The notes: generated by a model from the sequence alone, not told the origin. Shown: positions 44,701 to 57,879, counted from the first letter of the stretch. The stretch: DNA of 64,000 nt from Phycomyces nitens (GCA_022702545.1 JAHRBC010000004.1:2542001-2606000); one strand, 5' to 3'. Program-made: numbers and translations.

Positions 44701-47700
44701 TGAAAGATTAAGAGTCCTGAGTTTGACAAAGAGAGAAAGTGGAGACCACACATCGTCAGTCAGTCGATTGTCTCCGAGAAACAGATACTCGAGAGACAGG
44801 GACAGAGGAGGTGGGTGGTTGCGAGGGCTGGCAAAGAAAGACGGAGGATTGAAATCAGGAGGGGCATTTAGGGCAGAGTTTGGTGAGTTGATAGAAGTGT
44901 CATCGTCGAGATGAGAGTAGACATTAGAAGAGTACTCGCTTGGTGTAGATATTGAATTTCCATGGCCAGGGTAGGTATCTGTGGCTGTATTGTTTGCCAT
45001 TGAGTCTGGGTAGGAGTCGGTTGAAGGCAGACGGAGGCCAATGCTAGGTGTGGTATAAGGCTCAGGGAAAGATTCCAGCAGGTTGGAAGAGCAATTCAAG
45101 GTCTTGAGCGAGGAACACATCCAAATGTCACTTGGTAGTGATTTAAGGTTGTTTTTCTGGGCATCCAAAGTAACGAGCATTCCAAGCTTTGATATCTCGG
45201 GTGGGAGGCTATCGAGAACATTGTTTTGTACCGAGAGTTTGACGAGTTTCTGCAAATGTCCAATACTTGCAGGGAGAGTGCTGAGGGTGTTGCTGTCGAG
45301 AGATATGAATTCCAGGCATGGCATGCCTAGGAACAGGTCGGGAGGAAGAGAGGAGAGTTTACAGGAAGAAAGGTTCAAATTGGTTAACATGGTGGTGATT
45401 CCGAGTTCGAGCTCAGGAACGGTTTCAATTGGCATATTGCCATTATCCAAACGTCGACAGAAACCAAGGTTGAATTGGGTGAGATGGTTCTTGAACATGC
45501 TGAGATGCTTGAGATTAGGGAATTGGGAGCTTACAATGCTGACAGCATTGTAGTCTACCAAGAGAATCTCTAGCTTTGGAAGTAAATAAAGAATATCGAG
45601 TTCTGTGATTCTATTCTGTCGAATGTCAATTTCCACCAGCTTTTCCATTTTTGCAAAGCTTTCTGGCAGACTTCCATCAAAATGGTTACCAATGGCAAAC
45701 AGACCAACAAGATTTACCAGATCACCAATGTTTTCTGGTAGGGATGCCATCTTGTTGAAACTGATGTCAAGGTAGGCTAGACTGGTGATTTCACAAATGA
45801 CTTGTGGAAAGACAGAGAGCGAGTTATTGGAGATGAAAAGGATCGTGAGGTGATGTAGGGTCGAGAGGGTGTCTGGAAGAGAAGATATTTGGTTGTTGAT
45901 TGCCTTTAAGGTCGCGAGTCTCTGGAGTTCTTCGAGTCGAATGTGTCGTAGGTCATGTAGTTTATTGCCAGACACAGTGAGATGCTCAAGAGTGCGCATG
46001 GCTCGAACAGATGATGGAATTGTGCCATACTCATTGTTGGCGAGTATTAACCGCTTGATATTATGACATGATTCGGCAAAGCTCAATGGTATCTCGACAT
46101 GGAGATTTCTTGATAGATCAAGAGATGATATTCCAGATGCGAACTTGTAAAGGAAGATGGGGATAGTGGATATATTGCGTCCTTCAAATTTCGCGTCCCT
46201 GTATCTATCTGGTGGGTTTTCTTCTTCGATGGTGTGGGCCAGATTGGGACCAAATGTGTATCGAAGCAGATACGAATTGTCTTCTCGCCCAACATCTTCC
46301 AACTTATCTTGTTCGGTATAGCCCATCTGTTCAAGAAGTGTCTTTTGGATCAAGAGTGGTCTTTCGTTAGGCTGAAGTATGCGCTCTATAGAAGAAGAAG
46401 AAAAGGTTGAGTAAGAGCTGACTAACTTGCTAAAGTGTTTACCAGTATTTTGTCGCTTGAGGACCAGACTATACTTTGTCAGATCGTGAAGAAAGAATTT
46501 GCCTGCCAATCGATTCATAAGCTCTGCAGTAGAGGTATTTAGAGGCACTTGGAGAGTGGCAAAGGTATCATTCGGACGAAAAATTCGAATACAAGACTTC
46601 AAGACAGATCAGTAGGATGTAAGATATGGGATATGAGATGTAGAATTTGGTAATAAACACTCACGTTCTTTCTACGCTCTTCCCACTCATCCTGTACACC
46701 AATTGAATACTTGTCAAACACTCGAGTATCCTCTTCTGGTGGTAATGAATACATGGCATACCCATGCTCTGGCTGCTGTACAGCCCAGTTGTCAGGAGCA
46801 ACCCATAAATCATTCGATACCCCCGAGTCAGAGGACTATAGCATGTTAGTATCCTTGCGAGCACCCGATCATATACTTACCACCTGTAGAGGGTGGGTAG
46901 CTAAAGGGTGCATTTGATATCCAGGATTAACGATACCATCCATGCTAGTGAAGTTTTGATCGACTATACAACTGCAGTCAGGCTGACTAGCCTCTGTGCC
47001 ATCTGATAAGAAATATAGACTTACGTTCCATGTGCTAATAGAAATGTTATTAAGGAAACATTGGCATGGACACTCTTTACCTTGAAATCTCTCGTGTCGC
47101 CCCGGTCGAGTGCAAATGACACACTACCGTCTGATCTCTTGCGGTCTGCGTGTCTGCGGCTAGATCCAGAGCCTGAAGACACCTTGCGCTCGGCAGAATT
47201 GTAGGCTGAACGTGATCCATAGCGAATTGCGTCGTCGCTGAGAGGAATCTCGAGAGGATGAAGTGGAAATGACTTTTCATAATCCTTTGACTTCTTGCGA
47301 CCACCCAGAGTAGCCGAAGACGCATTGGAGACAATAGATGCCGAAGAGCTGTTGCTGCAATTCATATTTATGGAACTTGTTGTACCTGACGACACTCCAT
47401 TCAATTCTGTGCGGCCTATCAAATGCAGCGTCAACTTGGGCTGTCAAACACGAGCCACTTACTCTTTTTTTTGCCGAATCGAAAGAGGTTTCTTTTTTTC
47501 CCTTTTGGCTGTTGTACACTGAGCAGCCCAGGATCTATTTGAGCAGATGAGTATTTGTCGGCTATTGAGGGTTTTTTACCACTAGCAAGGAGAACTGGAC
47601 GTCTTTGGTCGCCTGACTCGCTTCTTCGCATGCTGCTGGCCTGGGCTGAGGGTGGTGGTGGATAAGCAGCTCGATTGGCAGCATCATCCTCGCTTGTTCG

Positions 47701-47907
47701 TCCTCTGGGAAATGAGAGCAGATCGAGTTCCTGATGCTTTAGATTATAGTAGTGTACTCTAGGTGATTGATGCAAAGGATCTGTTCTGGTTGGACTGCTG
47801 GGTCTCGAGAGATGAGATTGTGTATGGCCAGATTCCGTGCGTTGTCGTGTATTGTTCCCGGTCGGGGGTTGGTTGCTGTCTAGGGAACGTCGTCGTGACA
47901 AGGGCAT
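41715..47907 (-). CDS. CYR1: Fungal adenylate cyclase (RA-LRR-PP2C-cyclase)
   Basis: Nine exons (47907-47463, 47415-47025, 46971-46881, 46835-46665, 46596-46443, 46385-44441, 44375-43226, 43170-41935, 41867-41715) give 1911 residues. It makes cAMP for protein kinase A and is membrane-associated through partners. In order: Ser/Arg-rich N-terminus (1-350), a Ras-association domain (about 367-450), a long leucine-rich repeat array (about 470-1080), a PP2C-like domain (about 1110-1400, LFGLFDGR and NVGDCLA) and the class III cyclase domain (from about 1460). The cyclase has metal sites in VFTDIKSST (Asp1471) and TEGDAFMV, and a substrate motif in YFGPVVNKASRI. A C-terminal segment suits CAP binding. 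Ras-GTP should activate it through RA/LRR. The 57-nt intron in the RA domain is stop-free and easily missed. The PP2C motif DGR lacks the usual DGHGG, so that domain is probably inactive. Confidence 0.96.
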
Positions 47908-49001
47908 GATGAGGGTAAAAGGGAAATCAGCGGGCGAGATAAAGAAAGAAGAAGGAAAGACTGCGCGGGTAAAGAGTGATGTAAAGAGTGATGAAAACGA
48001 GTGATCTTTTTTTTAAAATGAAAATAAAAAAATAAAATAAACGGACCTTGGAGTGAGATGAAGCGCGTGACTGATGACGGTAAGAGCCAATTGTCAAGAC
48101 AGTCGTCGTCAATAGGTAAGACTGAATCCCCAAGGATGTATGTGTGTGTGTGTATTGGTTGTTCTCTTTGTTGTTTCTAGTGTCCACAAATATATATAAA
48201 GACAAAGAAATAGAGGCTGTCTTTGCTCGATCAATGTCTGTATTTCCAATCCTTTGCACTACAGCTAAACGTATAATTGAAAAAGTAAAAAAAACAAGTG
48301 AATTATTATTGTTTTATATGGTACGCTTTACACACTTTATTATTATTTGTCTCGAGCTGTCTCTTAATCTCTTTTTTTGTCCAATCACAAGGAAAGCTTG
48401 TTGATTGCCTAATAAACTGCTCAATATAACGATTGCTCTAGAGCTTGTTTTCTGTTGATTTCAACACATTTGGTTGCTAAAAGACGTTGGATTCCACAAT
48501 ACTGTGGGTTTGTGGCACTGAAATGCGGCATAGACAAAGACCAATTCATCAAAAATACCAGCTGTTAAATGCCACAAGGCCTATTGAGATGTGCATGGGT
48601 CGATTGTACTTTTCTTGTTGAACCTAGATGATCTTTGGACAATGAATACGAGGTGATTTTCCGGCTCTTTTCTAGATAACTTTTTTTTTTGCTTAAATCC
48701 ACACTTGCCTGCTTCACATGCTTGCCAAATGATCCTAGACTATCAAATCGAAATTACCATATCCACCAAGATTGTAAGACATTGTCACCAAGGATACCAA
48801 AACCATTCTACTTTGCAGACATTCGGGTGTTTAATTAAGTCTCATTATGGCTCAATATCCAAGCATGATACACCATAAGGAGATTTCATTGCCTTGGAAA
48901 CCATCTCATATTTCTCACGTCATGCGATTGCCTCCAACTCGTTCAAACTTTGTTCTCTCTTTACCTTTATCTTCTTCAGGGCAGCACCTTTTTTCAAAAG
49001 C
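47908..49001. other. Divergent promoter region between adenylate cyclase and FRAY-like kinase
   Basis: 1.1 kb without a gene; contains short GT and TA runs. The two signalling genes are transcribed away from each other from here, so a shared promoter is possible but not shown. Confidence 0.6.
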
Positions 49002-51768
49002 ATGACAAACACCGACACTTCCGACCAGCATATACACACCCAACCCGACATACTCATCAACCGTCATCCATCACCCAAACCAATCCTCATCGCCACATCC
49101 TTATCACAGCCCAATCCGAGACGATCCATCAGTGGTCCTGATCTGCTTAGCGTCAAGATCATGACCAACCAAAACGACCCGACACCTCCCTCGCCAGTCG
49201 TCAGCGAGGCCCAGACGTATAGCATGGACAACTTTGAACTACAGAGTGTTATTGGTAAGAACACGCCTCTGACACACTCCTGTTTCAAACAAACACTTAA
49301 TCCGTGTTACGCAAGGATACGGATCCTCGGCTATTGTTTACAGTGCAATCCATATCCCCTTTAACAAGCGGGTGGCAGTCAAGATGATTGATCTCGATTC
49401 ATTTGAACGCAACCAGATCGACGCGCTTCGGGTAAGCAAAGAATGGTTGGCAAAGAGAAGAGAAAAAAAAACCGAGTGTTGATGGTTTCTTTAGCGCGAG
49501 ACATCTCTTATGGCTCTCTCAAAACATCCAAATCTACTAAGAGTACTGGGATCATTTGTTCACGGATCTAAACTCTATATAGTCACCCCATACCTTGCAG
49601 GAGGCAAGTGGATCAGATCTTACCCGCAACACTAACCAACCCCAAAAATGTAGGCTCTTGTCTGGACATCATGAAGTTTGGTTTTCCAGAAGGGTTCGAA
49701 GAGCAGACAATTATTGTTATCTTGAAGCAGGTGTTGGAGGCCCTATGCTATCTACACAAGAATGGGGATATCCATCGTGATGTGAAGGCCGGTAATTTGC
49801 TAATGGACGAAGATGGCACGGTTCTTCTTGCTGATTTTGGCGTATCAAGCTCTTTGATGGAATCTGGCGAGAGGGGCATACGAAAGACATTTGTAGGCAC
49901 GGTAAGGCTGATTAACACAAAAGACATGCTATTAAACACACATATACATATAAGCCTTGTTGGATGGCCCCAGAGGTTATGGAGCAGGCTGCGTATGACT
50001 ACAAGGCAGACATTTGGAGTTTTGGAATCACAGCCATAGAACTTGCTACAGGACATGCTCCGTTTGCAAAACTGGCACCTCTCAAGGTTACTTTGCTAGT
50101 GCTCTGAAATCTATAGTTTTTTTGATGGTTGTTCCTCTAGGTCCTCATGATGACACTCTCTAAAGACCCCCCTACCTTGACAAGGGAGACCCGGATCAAT
50201 AGATACTCTAAAACATTTCAAGACATGGTATCTCTTTGTATGAACAAGGATCCAACCAAACGGTATGCCAATAACGCACCAATCGATCGAGTTTCTCAAA
50301 CATCGATATTTAATGTTTGTCTCTAGTCCGTCTGCCGAGAAATTACTCCAGCACGCCTTTTTTAAGCACAATAAGAAAAAGGAGTATCTAGTAAAGGCTG
50401 TTTTAGCAGAAGTGCCTACACTTGCCCAGAGACCTCACAAGACTATTCCCCAAAGAGACGTCAGTATAACCAATGTGGACGAATGGAATTTTGAAAACGA
50501 CATTGCCGAGGACGACAGCTCGTCCTATCCCCCAGAAGATGAATATAGCTCGGTTGGGTCCAAAGACAAGCCAGCAGAGACCCAGTCTGGAAAAAAGCAT
50601 ATATCATTTGGCAAGGTGGTTGTGAGGAATCCCCCTCAGCCATTTGCCCAGGCTGCATCTTCTGAGCCATCATTGAGCACCCTACCAAAAAAATCACGTT
50701 TTGTGACGGCAGAACCGGCTCGTGAGGTAGACAGTGGGTCTAGGAATGATGTCCCATATGATGGTATGGGCGATAGTCTACAGGTAATTTTTAAATTACC
50801 CATTAAAGATGTGCTATTCAAGCATTTCCTGACTCTCTATATAAGAAACCCAAGACCAGGTTCAATTTCACTCCATCGCATTCAAGGCAGCACAGTGCAA
50901 GTGAGCCTTATCAAGGTGTCACTTTCCTTGACGAACCACAGGTCGAAAGATCTCTTTCAAAGTCTTCTGCTCACGAGACAAGCTCTGGTAATTTGATATA
51001 CTGGACGTAAAAAGTGGTGCTCATACTACTTGTATACTAGAGCGCCGTTCAAGATTCGAGATCTATTCCAACCACCCCTCTCCTTCACTGACTGGAATGA
51101 ACACCAATGCACCCAATTCTCCGGGGGTCTACCAGTCAATTTCTCTTTCCAGAGACACTTCTATTTCATCACTGGGCATACCTTTGGTCCGCGAAGGATC
51201 GTCTGCACGTGGTGGTCGATATGCTGTAGACATAGATGGTATACCCACAGGGGAATCACGCAAAATTGGCCGGTTTGAGCTTAGTGGGCCAGTCATTGAT
51301 CCAGGACCTCGCCTTTCGGTTGATACCAGACAAGACCAATCACTTGACGGCTACAGTGATGGCAACAGCGAGGGCTCACCCATGTTTGGGCGCTCACAAT
51401 GGACCCAGTCCTCTAACCCGGACCAGACCACGCTCTATTCACAGATTCAGACTCTTGTCAAGAATAACGAGACCCAAAGGGTGTTACTGCAGGGGATTAT
51501 CAGTATGCTTCAAAGCAAATCTTTACCAAATTCCAAAAAACCTTTCTCAGGGACCACTCGACCTGACCCTGCGTTGGAAGCAAGCCTGGTAAGTTGTAGG
51601 CCAAACAATTGAATCCCAAATGTAAGCTTATATTTTTTTGTTTTATTGAAAAAAAAACAGACCTCTCTTGAGCGCCAGCTTTCTGAATCAATGCAGCAGA
51701 ATGCAGAACTACAGCGAAAAAACGAGGCCTTGAGAAGAGATGTAGCTCAATTACGACAAAGGCCATGA
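49002..51768 (+). CDS. Ste20-family kinase of the FRAY/OSR1 type
   Basis: Ten exons (49002-49254, 49316-49431, 49495-49603, 49654-49901, 49955-50086, 50141-50262, 50327-50783, 50846-50987, 51041-51588, 51661-51768) give 744 residues. The kinase domain covers about 76-335: Gly loop [16 protein letters not shown] lysine, [33 protein letters not shown] and the Ste20 signature GTPCWMAPE. The activation segment and lobe match OSR1/SPAK/FRAY and plant BLUS1 better than PAKs; no CRIB domain is seen. The tail has an RFV motif (SRFVTAEP), a GRFEL motif, a conserved-looking helix ([19 protein letters not shown]) and a coiled coil at the end. Intron 3 is GC-AG (GGAG|GCAAGT). Activity is probably set by an upstream kinase on the activation loop, as in this family. 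The true ATG could be the internal MTNQND. Confidence 0.92.
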
Positions 51769-52533
51769 AATTGTCAATTTATAGTTATTTTCATTTATAT
51801 CCATCAATCCCCCTGTGCTGAGTATTCTGCTTTAATGAATCTCAGTATGAATAAAACCAATGAGGTGCGTTGGTTATGCACAGTACAAGTGTACATAATT
51901 AACCGTCACAGACAGCCCTTGATTCAAATGATAAATAAAATTACAATTTCAATAGTCCTCAATACCAATAATAATAGCAAGGCCGTGTTTGGCTTGGTGC
52001 CATAAAAAATCCATTGTTTCTAGGACCTATTTCTGCTTGGTACAGAATTCCAAGAGCCAGTCAGAATCGAACCCCCTGTCCATGACGCACATTTTACCCG
52101 TGTGTAACTCAAGAACAACAATAATCATCAACGTGTCACGTGAACTGTACTACGTGAGTTTAAAATGCATTTATTGCCATGGAGACACTTTTCTTGTGAC
52201 AAAGGAGTATAGTAATTGTTAATTGTGGTTTGGTAAAGAGGTTCGAAATATGCTTGGGTTAGAGTTGTTGAAAATATGCTTTCTGATGTACTGTATTTTA
52301 AAGCCAATCAGATAATGTGTTTAATCCATATAGACTATCTTGTTGTCATTACAGAAACACCCTTTTGTAACCATGACCACCGAGACACATCACGTGAGAT
52401 CGACAGAGTAAAATTTGGAATAAAAGAAAATGTACAAGCAGAGCCTTGTATTTCTTTTTATTTTTAAAAGAAAAAAAGAATCTAATAATATATTCTCTTT
52501 TTCTGGTTCTTGTTTCCATTACCACTAGTTCTC
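51769..52533. other. Intergenic, no gene seen
   Basis: AT-rich tandem arrangement gap between the kinase and the PPZ-like phosphatase, both on the plus strand. Only short frames occur. Confidence 0.65.
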
Positions 52534-53962
52534 ATGGGCAACACCGTTTCAAAAAAGAACAAGGAGAGACATAGTGTCATTAGGCCAGATGTACCAGACA
52601 ATGAGTATACATACGGAACAGCCACGTCTATTAGTTCTATTCTTGTTAGCCACGGACAAAGCCAGCCCCTCGTAATATCCCCAAACCCAAACACAATTCC
52701 CAATGGTACCAATGAAGACAGTCCAGCCATTGCAGCCACCATTGCAGCGAATGAAGGCACCGTAACCTCCACACTAGACCTCAACCAAATGACAGCGACT
52801 TCGATGCGCTCCGTCGGGAAGAACCTGGATATCGATGAATGTATCGACAGGCTCTTGTCGGTTGGAAGAAGTGGAAAAAATCCAAGATCCATATGCTTTA
52901 AGAACTCGGAGATTGTCGCCATTTGTCGCGCAGCACAAGATACCTTTGTACGCCAACCCGTAAGTTTCCATACCTTCTTTTTTTTTAAAGTTTGTCTTTT
53001 CAGCAAAATAAAATGTATAAATGTAGTCTTGTTTGTTTGTAGAGTCTTATTGAGCTGCACTCGCCCGTAAAGATCATGGGCGATATTCACGGTCAATTCC
53101 ATGATCTGATCAGACTGTTTGACATGGTGGGTTGTATTGAAAGAATATTGCACAAATATATACACAAGAAATATTAATAATAGTGTGTATGACTCTGGTT
53201 ATCGATGTTAGGGAGGTTACCCGCCAGATTCAAATTATCTGTTCCTAGGCGACTATGTGGATCGGGGCAAACAGAGCCTAGAGACCATCCTGTTGCTCTT
53301 TTGCTATAAAATCAAATTCCCTGAAAACTTCTTTTTACTACGAGGCAACCACGAGTGTGCAAATGTGACTCGAGGTAAGACTTGGAATGCTGACAAAGCG
53401 ATTGGCTTCTAACGGTTGAACAGTGTATGGATTCTACGACGAGTGCAAGAGGAGGACCTCAATTAAGATCTGGAAGACATTTATAGATGTGTTTAATACC
53501 CTACCAATTGCTGCTCTAGTGGCAGGCAAGATATTCTGCGTGCATGGAGGACTATCCCCCATGCTCAATTCAATGGACGATATCCGGAACATAATTCGGC
53601 CAACAGACGTACCTGAATATGGACTTTTGAATGATCTTCTTTGGTCAGATCCTTCAGAAACAGCAGTAGAATGGGAGGACAGCGACCGAGGAGTCTCTTA
53701 TTGCTTTGGCAAAAAGATCGTAAACGAATTCCTGGCCAAACATGACCTGGAACTCATCTGCCGTGCACACATGGTAGTAGAAGATGGCTACGAGTTCTTT
53801 AACGAACGAAGTCTCGTCACAGTATTCTCGGCACCCAATTATTGTGGTGAATTCGACAATTTTGGTGCGATAATGAGCATAAATGAAGAACTTCTCTGTA
53901 GCTTCGATCTCCTCACACCTACCACCAACCCTACCCGAGCCGCCCCACTCTCGACAAGCTAA
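52534..53962 (+). CDS. PP1-like Ser/Thr phosphatase of the PPZ type
   Basis: Four exons (52534-52959, 53043-53126, 53212-53374, 53424-53962) give 403 residues. It begins MGNTVSKK, a myristoylation signal like that of Ppz1 (MGNSSSK). A ~90-residue Ser/Thr-rich tail precedes the catalytic domain ([14 protein letters not shown] onward). Metal and catalytic motifs are complete: [28 protein letters not shown] and [14 protein letters not shown] phosphatases control potassium/sodium balance and wall integrity in fungi and are restrained by Hal3-type subunits. The N-terminal extension is much shorter than in yeast Ppz1 (~350 residues). Alternative: a divergent PP1 with an N-terminal lipid anchor. The three short introns are standard GT-AG. 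Confidence 0.93.
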
Positions 53963-56101
53963 GATCTGCAACCAAGGTACAGTGTTTCTGCTTGAGATTG
54001 AGACGAATTGGGACCTTTTTTTTAGGCCAAGTAGATTGGAATTGTATAATTTTTATTATTATTTATTATTTTATTTTATTTTTGAAACGGAAATTACCTT
54101 GCTAATTTAAACAAAAAGCTGATATCTTTTTGAGAATACTTGCTGTTTCTTTATATATTTCAAAACCGTAATAGACTTTATTCAAACTATTACCTTTTGT
54201 TCTGATTAGAACACAAGAAAAGCCTTGAACCACCAAAAAGAAAGGGCTGTCTCGCTTGCCCTTTTATCATGGGCTAAAAAAAAAGAAGAGAAATCACCAG
54301 AGGTTCAAGTGAACAAAACCCAACTCTTTCTATTATATGCATGTATATATGGGTGAAATAAAATTTATTATTATTTTTTGTCTAAATTACAATATTGATT
54401 TCAAGCCAAATCAAATTGCCACATAATGTTTTTCTTTCTTTCTTTTTCAATTGTCGACTAGAATCTTTGTAGTTTTGGTACTAGATTTGAGTCAAGGATT
54501 GGGAGATGTAGAGTAAAAAAAAAGTGCGTGTATGTCTTGCAGAGTCGAGCCAAACACAGTAAAAATATTAATAATATAATTGTTTGTGGAGAAAAGACAG
54601 GTGGTATTGCAAATCAATGATTGCTGATCACCAAACATAGTATATTGTACTCTAGAAGTTGTTCATATTAAATCGCCTGTATCATAAAAGCACAAGACCA
54701 TCACACGCACACTTCTTTTTATATCTTGGTAGTACACCAGAATAATGTGTGGATATTTTGGACGTTTATGCCAAGGTGTATACATATAAGACCATTTTTA
54801 GCTTTCTGGGCAAACCAAGAAGAATCGTCGTCATGCTTTCCAAGCATTTTCGCATTTAATGGTATAAAAAGTAATTTTTATTTTAGCATTATTACTAAAT
54901 AATGGATTTGAATAAAATTCTAAAATCAACCTAAATAAAGTTGTAAAGCCTTTATGTATAAATAGAAAATGAATGCTGGCATTTATTTATATATGAGAGC
55001 AGTTGTTTCTTAAACAAACTATCAAATAAGATGCTTAATACATCTGTGTATATATATGTGTGTGTGTATAGTCATAAAGAAAGTGTAGAGAGAAATGGGT
55101 TTTCATCATATAAAAAGGTACCATTTGAACCACAAAGGCTGTGAATAGCGATTCTCAATTAAAATGGTCTAATGAATATCCAAGCCATTGATCCAAAAAC
55201 CAATAATTCTTCAGGGTCCTTGGATATCATTGCACAAAAAAGAAACTTGTAAAACATGATCCAATAGTATCTTGATAAACTGCAGTAAACTCTATAAATT
55301 AATTCCTCGGAATCTAGCTATTTTATTCAAAAGGTATTTTCGGTTAAGAGTGTTATTCTGAATGTCAGGTATAGATATTTTAAACAAGCAACTAAAAACA
55401 ATAGTATCAATCTTTGGAAAATCAAACTGCACAATACAATACATTTATCAAGAAATCTCTTCGAGGAATAAAAAATATTTCCAGCAAGAACATAGTATTT
55501 AATGGCAATGGTTTCTAATCAAGTATATTGTGGTGCCTAATGAATAAACAAGCGTTGTCAAGTTCAATTCCATAAGTTACTATTTCAATATTGTCATTAT
55601 TCTTCAAATATTCAACTATAATAAAAATGATATTTATGAAGACATATGGGGATGAAAATCAGTTGTTGCTAAATAGAAAAGTGTCTTTAACTAGGTATTT
55701 CTATGCCTTCTAAATGTTCTGGGAGCTACTCCAAAGGTTGCAAAGCAAACTCAACCCACACTGGCTCGCTTATTTTGCAAGGAGCCATTTGTCTGAATTG
55801 CAGTCCAGCATCAGAGATTAGTAAATGTAGGAATCTCAATGTCTTTGGAGACATTTTCGTAAGAGCACGGAAATTCTTGGCTATGGATCCAGTGTACCAA
55901 CACACAAAGAGAATCGGTTGTCTAGTCAGACGAGTCCATATTTCTTGTTGCTGTCAATTATGGCATCTTGAACTCTTGGATACTTGATCCCTTGCCCAAC
56001 ATTACAATGCGTTGATTGATACCTGATGACAGCTAAAAAAAAGTATTCTTGCTTATTTGGCGGGTGTAAAGACTTGGGGCCTGTTGTCATATAAGCCATC
56101 C
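53963..56101. other. 2.1-kb intergenic region, no gene supported
   Basis: AT-rich with microsatellite-like TATATGTG runs (55047-55068). A Cys-rich 94-codon frame at 55703-55987 has better composition but no recognisable domain and no splice link to the next gene. Confidence 0.5.
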
Positions 56102-57099
56102 ATGAGAGCGACTAATGATAATAAAAACCTATATACTGGGAAGAAAAACGAAATAAAGTATAAGAACAATAAAAAAAGATGTTTGGGAAAACACAATAAC
56201 ACTTTTTTTCATTTCTTCTTCTTCTTCTTTAAAATCTTTATCAATTTCTCTAACAAAATATTTCCAGGAATTCTGATTACAACCAGTACAGAATTGATTC
56301 TGGGGAAGATACTGAATTATCTATGTGGAATCTCGAGAATCTTTACGAATACATTTTTAAAAGAAAACGAGCTTCACACCCCTCCCTGCCAGGGGTACCC
56401 TCTCGCCCTGTGTTTAAGAAAGAGTATCGTCTTACTACCGGATGTTAAACAATACTACTTTTTACTGCATAGCTTTAACATCCAATTCCAGTGGTTCGGT
56501 TCAGTTGTAGACTTTCCAACTTATATGTTTCTACCAGTTTTTAAAAGAAAATCTCAATATTTAATTGTAACAAAGCTTGAAATGATCGAGAATCCAGTGA
56601 CGAAAGAAATAAAAACTACCACCAATAATACTGGTGTTTTTATTACTAAAAGCAACGGCTGTTATTTTGGAGATATCGCCAGTAAGTATAATTTACTTTT
56701 AGTTATTTGTTGCTGACTATATTATTTTAAAAGATCCCAAAAATGCTGATCAGGATGGATGCTGGACCATTAATGGTGATGAAGAATTCTGGGAGAGATG
56801 GAAAGAATATTTTGAAGCCTGTAATTATCAAGATTTTTTGTTGGTAAACTATAGAACAATACTTGTTTTAAAATTTATGAATAACACATATTTAATTTAG
56901 ATTGGAGAAAGACCATATAATTGAATGTGCTTATACAAGTGCAAGCCTAGTTATGACAAAGAACGTTACCGTCAGCTTGATGATAATTAAAGCACAAACA
57001 GTAATCATTCATGACACATGGCCGCTACTCTTTCCAAGTAAGCCAAAGTCTTCAAGGGTCAAGTATTTGATATGTCAACTATTTATGTTTCCACCCTAA
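56102..57099 (+). CDS. Orphan protein, five exons
   Basis: Exons 56102-56157, 56268-56423, 56473-56681, 56734-56839 and 56901-57099 close in frame to 241 residues. Single frames look broken, but splicing the 49-nt intron at 56424-56472 joins two stretches of good coding character (PSRPVFKK to FNIQFQWFGSVVDFP). Features: a short basic start, acidic then basic segments, an aromatic-rich core (FGSVVDFPTYMFLPVFKRK), a DGCWTINGDEEFWERWKEY stretch, and a hydrophobic C-terminal third. No signal peptide, catalytic motif or family is recognised. The upstream start exon and last intron (donor TT|GTTGGT) are the least certain parts. It could be a lineage-specific gene. Confidence 0.5.
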
Positions 57100-57879
57100 A
57101 ACTAGATTTATCTAGGGAAAAAAAAGAGGGCTATCTTGAAAGGCCCTCTCATGCAATACCCATTGGGAGTTGATTGAGATAAGTGACCCAATTGCAAAAT
57201 ATGTTCATAACTATTTTCAATTCATGTAATTGTAAGATCTATAATATAATGCCATGAGTTGAAACATTGGTTGTTGTTCTTTTTTATATATAGATACATG
57301 AAAGCAAAGCCATGTATAATCACCAAATCGTCTGGCTGGTTATAACTTTGGCTATCAAGACAGTAGCAACAACAGCATCAAAAGCTTGGGTCAAAAACCA
57401 AAGAGAGATCCAGAAACCTGTGAGAAGCAGCAAACATGGACTCTTACTTGCCAAAGAATTAGATGATTGTCATCCTTAAACAAGTGATTGGTGAATATTT
57501 GTAAATACATCTTATTTTGTGTCTGTAAAGCTATATGGTTTCTAAAGCCATTGAAAAAAAAAGTGTCATGGTCCCAAGAGCATCCGTAATGATCACTGCA
57601 AAAAATAGCGTGAATATGAAATATATTATCCAATCATCTGGTTAGAAATCGTAAAATTACTGTATTCAAACGAAATTGAAAAAAATAAAAGTCAATGGTT
57701 TGATAAATGCACCATGAAAATATTTACTTTCTTAAAAGGTATTTGTTGACAATTCAATCTCTTGCATATTATTTAACCAGAAACTCTAAGGCACAAATTA
57801 GTCTAGTCTAGTAATACAGTGTTTATAAAAGCAAGGGCCAGATTGTATGTAAATAATGAAAAAATAAAAGTCAAACTTA
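57100..57879. other. Convergent intergenic region, no gene seen
   Basis: AT-rich, only short frames. The orphan gene at 56.1 kb and the small gene at 57.9 kb converge here. Confidence 0.6.

Noticed and set aside
55703..55987. Cys-rich 94-codon frame as a gene or as first exon of the 56.1-kb orphan
   Set aside because: No domain, no good donor that keeps the frame into the orphan; the orphan has its own plausible ATG exon.
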